Source: Crotalaria pallida
Taxonomy: Eukaryota > Streptophyta > Magnoliopsida > Fabales > Fabaceae
DNA: 64,000 bases
Assembly: GCA_037953625.1 (NCBI GenBank)
Contig: CM075653.1
Location: forward strand, 7,688,001-7,752,000
Direction of reading: 5' to 3'
Part shown: piece by piece, positions 58,262 through 64,000 of the stretch
Numbering within the stretch: position 1 is the first letter of the stretch
How the letters are laid out: each line of letters opens with the position of its first letter
The notes under the pieces: generated by a model
The model's database searches: none
Seen by the model: only the letters and a program-made list of their open reading frames with translations
Told to the model about the DNA's origin: nothing
Translations under genes and position numbers: made by a program

Positions 58262-58385
58262 TAATAAAAATATTATATTCCGACTTTTATAAGTCGGAAA
58301 GAGTCCGCTTTGTCTAGGGCGGAAGTGTTCCGCCTCTTTCAGGGCGGAATTAATCTGCCTGTCAATAGGCAGAAATTGCATATAT
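58262..58385. repeat. Central TTCCGCC/GGCGGAA hairpins of the MULE
   Basis: Words such as TTCCGACTTTTATAAGTCGG, CCGCTTTGTCTAGGGCGGAA and TTCCGCCTCTTTCAGGGCGG match the subterminal hairpins. They lie between the 3' ends of the convergent genes rather than at a terminus. Confidence 0.8.
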
Positions 58386-58701
58386 ACATAAACAGCACCA
58401 TGCAAATTGCATGACTTGCCAGCATTGCCACATGTAATACAAATCTGTCACCTGTAATACTCATACACAATATTATATTTCCACCTTTACCCATTCAATT
58501 CATCCTGTAATATATACACAGAATTCATCCACACAAATCTAATTACATGGCCCTGTAATATATAATCCATCCAGCAGATCTAATAACAAATGCCATATAT
58601 ATAGTAACAAAACAACTACAAGATATGTACAAAAACACCAAAAAATATGTACAAACACTACTACAAAAAAAAGTGTGCAAAAAATAACTTCGAATCTCAT
58701 G

Positions 58702-61515
58702 TCACCCAGGAGTTCTAAGATCAACTTCACCCTTAAGAACCGGCTTCGGCAGGAACGATTTGAAAGCATTCAACCGATCTCCAACCTTATCCGCCCACTC
58801 ACATGCAGCAGGCCAAAGGGAACGATACCAAGTCATATATATCGGAGGCAGTGGACAGTTTTCTCGTAATACAATATGGACCCAATGCACATCACAGATG
58901 TTGCCGATGGCGCATACGTGTGGATTTGAGGTCGGGGCAGTTCTATACGGGAGAAAGGTGAGACACGTCCCAATACTCGCCGGTTGCGACGCTATTGACA
59001 CAAAAGCAAAATTGTACTTTGAAGCAACGACAAGACACATGTCCGGTGAAGAAAACCACTTCGCCGGTGGAACACCTCCATCATGCTCTACATGCAAACA
59101 ACCGATCAACTCGTTGTATCGCTCGATGCCCACCAATTCAATGTATAGCTCCTTGTGTCCACCATCTCATCTATCAAATCGCGGCGCACCATCATCCAGC
59201 AATTTTCATCTCCGCATACATGCATAGCTATGGCCCGAAAACCACAGTTACCATCACTACCAACATCATGTACGGAGTGGATATGCTCTTGTAGCTCGAT
59301 TGGGGCTGTGAATGAATGGCTTGTGTTGCTTGCGTTGGAGGTTTGAGAGGCTTGATAAGGTGGGACCTTTGTAGATTTCTCTGACTTTGTATTCGAGGTG
59401 GACTTGGACTTCTTCCTCTTCTTCGATGTTTCTGGTTTGTCCGAAGCATTTAACATACTATCCACCTGGGAATCCACATACTCCCATTGCGAGGGATCAC
59501 GTTTTGTTGACTTATCCTTCTTCGACTTCCTGCCCTTCGTCTTCACCTTCTCTGTAGGTGGTTTCATAGTCGTTGTTTCGGGCTTGACAACTTCGCAAAA
59601 TTTGTTCCACAACTGCTTTTTACTAGCTTTGTCCCCGGCGTTGAACAACTCCATGAATTCCTCCCATAACGGTAACGGATCGGGATCAACATCTTCCTCG
59701 TGATTTGGTTTCTCCGGTTCAACCTGTCCATTGTCGTACATGGATAACTTCTTCCAGTGCACATGAACAGCACCAAGAGGAATAAGGCGTCCGATCTTCT
59801 TGTATCCGGCAAGCTCGCAACAACAAGGTAACCCATGGGTTCTTCTAATCTTGCAATCACACTGATCACCACCAATACTGAGCTCCTCTTTGCGAATCAA
59901 ATTCAACGCCTCTCTCGAGATTGCAAAGCGCAGCTCCGAGTAAAAAGGGATGTTCATGTTGTGGTCAATCCTCATGACGCTCTTCGTGAATGAGTCCAAG
60001 ATGTCCCGATGTTGAGCTATCAACATGTCATGCATGGCGTCAAAGCACGTCACAAAATCACCAAGGCTATCCCCAAGTGTCCTCTTGAATGTCGAATGGG
60101 CACTCTCAACCTTATTTAACAAGCAAGAAATGTATACATTACATATGTTTCAATTTAAAAAAGTCAACCAATTAAAAACCACTACAACCATTAAAATCTC
60201 AAAACTTTTACTAAGTGTAATTTTACCTATTCGTCGTTGTGTTCCCCAGGTGCATGTACTGATCTACCCAAGCATCCACGAATTTCTCCTTGTTCTCATT
60301 CAGGTAGGTTCTGTCCACATACTCTACCAATGGACCACTTCCCAGACCGACTTCATTGCATTCCTTCACAAATTCTTCAGTAGCAGCTTCATACTTATCT
60401 ATGCCCTTGCAATGGATCATATTATCCCATGCTTTCATCACTTTCCCTGTTTTTTCAATGTTTCGGAAATACTTTTTCACCCTTTCCCTTACATTGTTTC
60501 TAATGTGAAACTGACAAAGGAGGTGTGTGGACATAGGGAAAACATCACCAATAGCTCTCACAAGGGCAACGTCAAAATCACTGACAATAACATCCGGCAT
60601 TTGGCGAGCCTCATCAAACAATCCTCTAAACTGCCTCAGTGCCCAAGCGAATGAGTCATGATTCTCCTTTGACATGAAACAACAGCCAGCCGAGAATGTT
60701 TTGCGCGTCGATGTCTCACCCACAATCTCAAGCAATGGGACTCTGTACCTGTTTGTTTTGTAGGTGTTGTCCATCAGAAGAACGAGATTAAAGTTGCGCA
60801 AAAGACAAATGTTGTCAGGGTGAACCCAAAATATGTCCTTCACCACATCCGAATCAGGTAACGTCCTGTGACAAAACTGGTATCCATGCCTCTTCAAACT
60901 CATCAACAAATGTTGCATCTGCGTCCGCGGGTGTCTCACCTCTTTCTTGTATCGATGCCGAACGTTGTAGATATGCTTCATTGTTGTCACGTTCCCTGGA
61001 AACCGTGCATTCAAAATGCTCATTATCTTCTTCGGTCTTACACCACTCTTGGTCAGGTCAACCACAAGAGCATGTTGTTCCGTGGTTAACCTTCCCGTTA
61101 ACGAATGACCGACCAATGTGTCGTGACTCTTGTGGTTGTGGGAACCACATTTCACCCTCAATGACCACCTCTCATCAGATCGACTCCGCTTCGCATACAA
61201 TCTGAATGGGCAACTAATCCACTTGGTCCCACACTCATGTTTCGGGGCCCCCTTCGTCCGCTTGCAAACACCACTTCGCTCACAACCAAAGACAATCCTT
61301 TCCCTATTCCTTTTTCCTTCCCCGGAGTCCGATTTCAATATTGTCAACACAAATTTGACCCTATACCCAACGCCGCGGACCCAATCAACTACCTCATCAC
61401 GATTCTTCAAGGCATTCTTCATGACAAAATGGGAGCTCAAATCGGGGAACTCTGTCTTCGGTACCTTTCCAACAAGAGGGTCTTCAAAATCCATCACCAA
61501 TTTATTTGCATGCAA
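58702..61515 (-). pseudogene. MULE transposase (MuDR type) with SWIM zinc finger and C-terminal OTU domain
   Basis: Exon 1, 61515-60227, encodes the DNA-binding N-terminus (KNRDEVVDWVRGVGYRVKF, CPFRLYAKR, VKCGSHNH) and the DDE core: LLMDNTYKTNRY (first Asp), VIVSDFDVALVRAI (second Asp), LLCQFHIRNNV. Exon 2, from 60110, holds VESAHSTFKR, the SWIM finger CDCKIRRTHGLPCCCEL, a basic Lys/Ser linker and an OTU cysteine-protease start, GSDGNCGFRA, with its Cys. The OTU domain continues in another frame (59127-58702) with CDVHWVHIVL, carrying the likely catalytic His. Two lesions are visible: the exon 1/2 join is off by one base (phase 2 into phase 0), and there is a frameshift near 59125. Otherwise the frame is open and motifs are well kept. 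Confidence 0.88.
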
Positions 61516-61544
61516 TGGAAAACATGAGTCAGGAAAATAAAATT

Positions 61545-62190
61545 TGTTTCCGCCTCACGCAAGTCGGAACCGATCCGCCTTTGGGGTGTCGGAAACCTCC
61601 ATTAATGGCTGCCATTACTGCACCATTAATGCAGTCCCACAACTCACCAACCAGCACATAAAGACACTAAAGGTTACTAAAACAAACAGTCATTTAATGA
61701 TGAGTATAAAAAGAACCTCTTTTACATGCTCTCTTTCAAAACAAAATAATGGTTTTGTTGATATAAATACCTTGTGAGGAATCCACTCTTGAGTGTTGAT
61801 CAAGTATAACACAAGAGTGTGGAAAAGGTTTCTCCAAAGTCTTGCTCTTTGATCGCTATTCTTCTTCATTGATTTGGGTTGGGGTTCAAACATGTTTTTC
61901 TTCTCATTCTTCGTCTGTGTCTCTTCTTTTTCTTTGCTGATGAGACTGTGTGTATTGACTTAAATGAGAAGCAACGTATGCTTCTTACATGAACGGAGGG
62001 GCACTTTTGGTATTTACAAAATTATTAAACAACCCGACTTACGCAAGGCGGAACCATTTAATTTTTTTCCGCCTTGTACCAATCGTAAATGGTTCGACTT
62101 CCATGAAGCGGAAACATTATTTTATTGGTTTCCGCCTTCTTTCAGTCGGGACTGTTTTCCGCCGTATGTAAGGCGGAATATCGAGGGCAA
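61545..62190. repeat. MULE right subterminal region with TTCCGCC/GGCGGAA hairpins
   Basis: Hairpin words occur just upstream of the transposase start (61545-61590: TTTCCGCCTCACGCAAGTCGG, CCGCCTTTGGGGTGTCGG) and near the right TIR (62035-62185: five pairs including TTCCGCCGTATGTAAGGCGG). The rest is the transposase promoter and leader. Confidence 0.75.
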
Positions 62191-63115
62191 CTTCGTCCAT
62201 CAAAGACAAATGGGGGTGCGGTGAGTAATTTGGGGGGGGGGGGGTTGAAAAGAAAAACTAAAAAATAACATGCTAAATCCAGGAAACAAAATCAGCTTAA
62301 ACATCAATATATCATGCTGCAATAATGTGCCAGCAAATACTAAGATTTTTGCATCATTACTTCATTAGCCTCATAAATTACTGTCAAAGTGTCATTCACA
62401 TAAATTAAGATTTGTTGTTGTGATTGTGCCCCGTGGTGACTAAGCCTTAGGTGTGGCAATGCCTTAGGTGCGGCAATGCCGCCGCCGGTAATGGCCATGG
62501 TGGCTGCTGCAGCCTGCGGCCGCCGTGGATGAATAAGGGAGGTGGACCGAGAGCGATGGATGGAGGGAGAAAGAGAAATGAAGAAGGAAGAGAGTTAGAA
62601 AGAGTTTTGGAATAAAAAGAACGGTGATGGTGTTTGAGTGTCTTCTCGAACCAGCAACAATTAGTGAGCTGAAGAAGCAAACCAGTTGAACTGTGTGAGG
62701 TCAGGCCAGCAGTTAGAGAAAGTTTTGGACAAGGGTGATTGTTGATAAGTTTTTGGTTTGTGAATTGAAAATGAATGGATGAGAAGCTCCAAGCCTCCAA
62801 GCCTCCAACCTTATCTCAGTATCTGCAACCTTTTTTTTTGGGCTAGAAAGTTGGGCCTTAAAGTTTAAGGCTTCAGCCTTTAAATAAAAAAATTGTAAAC
62901 ATTTTAAAAAATGTCGGGCCAGCGGGCTAGCCCAACCCATTTCGGGCTGGCCTATGTCGGGCTAATTAATTATCGGGCTAGGCTGGGCTGACCCAAAAAT
63001 GGTCGGGCCATGATTTTAGTAAGCCCAACCCATGCATTATTCGGGTTAAATGGGTCGACCCATCGGGCCTAGCCAATTTTTGATAGCTATTAGCATGCCT
63101 AACAAATTGAAATTA

Positions 63116-63402
63116 GAGTGAAGTAACACTTTAATCCCTCGTGTTTTTTAGATGAGACGCTTTAGTTCCTCAAAATGTGAAAAATTCATTTTTAGCCCCT
63201 GGAGATTTTTTTATGGGACACTTAAGTCCCTCAAGAATTTTTAAGTGAACACTTAAGTCTGCAGTTGAGGCAGTTAGCGAAGTGAACTGATGGACTAAAG
63301 TGTCCCAACAAAAATCTTGAAGGATTAAAAGTGAATTTCAACATTTTAAGAGACTAAAGTATCCCATTTAAAAACATGAAGGACCAAAATGGTACTTCAT
63401 TC
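63116..63402. mobile_element. Mutator-type MITE (perfect 9-bp TSD)
   Basis: A 287-bp element with long inverted arms (GAGTGAAGTAACACTTTAAT and inverted GAATGAAGTACCATTTTGGT, continuing about 90 bp) is flanked by TTGAAATTA at 63107-63115 and 63403-63411. It inserted into the right direct-repeat copy; the left copy is the empty site. Confidence 0.92.
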
Positions 63403-63584
63403 TTGAAATTATATATTCTTACAATTGAATTGTGTAAGTTTAAGAGTAACTCTGTTATTTTTGCCAAGCGATCTAAAATTAGATTGTACCGGATATCTAT
63501 CAATTTAATCAACATTGTATCTTCCCAACACTATATATACAATTGTGTTAAATACTCACACCAAGCTTTGCCTAAATAATGATC

Positions 63585-63709
63585 TTGTCTTGTGCATGCA
63601 GCAACGTTAAATTTCGGGGCCAGCTGTCCCACTCATTAGAGGTGCCTACAAACCAGCGAAGAAATTAGTCACTGCGGTCGGCGGTGGACACTCCGGTCAT
63701 GGAAAAAAA
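63585..63709 (+). mobile_element. 5'-truncated SINE (11-bp TSD)
   Basis: AAATAATGATC flanks both sides (63574-63584 and 63710-63720). The body GCAACGTTAAATTTCGGGG to ACACTCCGGTCATGG with an A tail matches the minus-strand copy at 52426, but the tRNA-like head with the B box is missing. Confidence 0.85.
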
Positions 63710-63720
63710 AAATAATGATC

Positions 63721-64000
63721 CTATTCAATTCAAACATTAATTGTTTTCATGAAATACTCGAACCCAAAAATAAAATAAAATAAATAAACTTGGTTGGAGT
63801 ATTGCAAAATTGACCGGATGGTGTGGTCATGCTCAAAAGCTTATTAGTTAGGTTCACCAACCAATGACTCGTGGCAGAACCAGCTTCAATTAAACACCAA
63901 CTTTATTCTCCTTTAACATCATAATAACCATGACAAAATAATTTAAATTATCGTCATTGAATTATTCATCATAAACAAATGATATTTGCAATTGAATTTT
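63721..64000. other. AT-rich end of window
   Basis: The last part of the right direct repeat (to about 63882) is followed by AT-rich DNA without recognised features. Confidence 0.4.

Larger units (their letters stand above)
53199..62259. mobile_element. 9-kb Mutator-like element (MULE) with PMD and transposase-OTU genes
   Basis: AAAAAATAA flanks both sides exactly (53190-53198 and 62260-62268), the 9-bp TSD of Mutator elements. TIRs begin AGTTTTTCTTTTCA, run through a C/G homopolymer of 13-17 bases, and continue AAATTACTCACCGCACCCCC for about 100 bp in all. Internally two genes converge: a PMD gene (55234-57501, plus) and a MuDR-type transposase with SWIM and OTU domains (61515-58702, minus). 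Between them are a captured fragment (57761-58072) and a cluster of TTCCGCC hairpins. Both genes carry lesions, so this copy is non-autonomous now. Confidence 0.92.
52937..63092. mobile_element. hAT-like element split by a MULE
   Basis: The left end TAAAGTGCTGTCAATTTGGG and inverted right end TAATAGCTATCAAAAATTGG resemble the TAGAGCTGTCAAAA end of the hAT at 22532. Both ends carry GGCCCGG/CGGGCCAGC words, and without the insert it would be about 1.1 kb, the size of that relative. No matching 8-bp TSD was found, perhaps because the left flank was rearranged into a palindrome. The right arm holds a GC-rich stretch (62440-62560) of unknown origin. Confidence 0.65.
63096..63882 (+). repeat. Right copy of the direct repeat flanking the hAT/MULE complex
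   Basis: Matches 52373-52930 with the Mutator-type MITE and a SINE inserted. Shared words include CCCAACACTA, CACAAGCTTTGC-like, AATAATGATCCTATT, GTTTTCATGAAATACT and ATGCTCAAAAGCTTATTAGT. Confidence 0.75.

Overview
This window is nuclear DNA from a flowering plant, most likely a eudicot. The genes have introns with GT..AG borders, the intergenic DNA is AT-rich, and it is packed with plant transposable-element families: SIRE-like Copia, Tat-like Gypsy, plant LINE, MULE, hAT, CACTA, Stowaway-like MITEs and tRNA-derived SINEs. I cannot name the species.

Three host genes look intact. (1) An EF-hand protein gene on the minus strand (2949-7354, 4 exons, 329 aa). (2) An AMT2-type ammonium transporter on the minus strand (16393-20402, 3 exons, 478 aa); its 2-kb first intron holds a hAT and a Mutator-type MITE, each with a perfect target-site duplication. 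(3) A calmodulin-like protein of the CML8/CML11 type on the plus strand (48797-50034, 4 exons, 149 aa, four canonical EF-hands). All exon joins given keep frame and use canonical splice sites.

The rest is mostly layered transposons. 0-24 kb holds small non-autonomous hAT, Mutator-type and Stowaway elements around the two minus-strand genes, plus a decayed Copia gag. 24.4-28.1 kb is a CACTA element that captured part of a UGT80-type sterol glucosyltransferase gene. 28.8-40.7 kb is a three-level nest: a MITE-like repeat is split by a Tat-like Gypsy element (28901-40525, TSD AATGT), whose left LTR is split by a very young Copia element (29257-37586, TSD AAGGC). The Copia element has lost its integrase by an in-frame deletion. 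The Gypsy element has lost gag-pol but keeps an antisense plant mobile domain (PMD) reading frame. 43.8-45.9 kb is a 5'-truncated LINE.

52.9-63.1 kb is a hAT-like element split by a 9-kb Mutator-like element (53199-62259, perfect 9-bp TSD). The MULE carries two convergent genes: a PMD gene (two in-frame TAG codons) and a MuDR-type transposase fused to an OTU cysteine-protease domain (frame lesions). It also carries a fragment that may come from an RDR-type RNA polymerase gene, and short TTCCGCC/GGCGGAA inverted repeats at both ends and between the genes. PMD sequences therefore occur here in two unrelated transposon classes. No rRNA, functional tRNA, CRISPR or organelle DNA was recognised.
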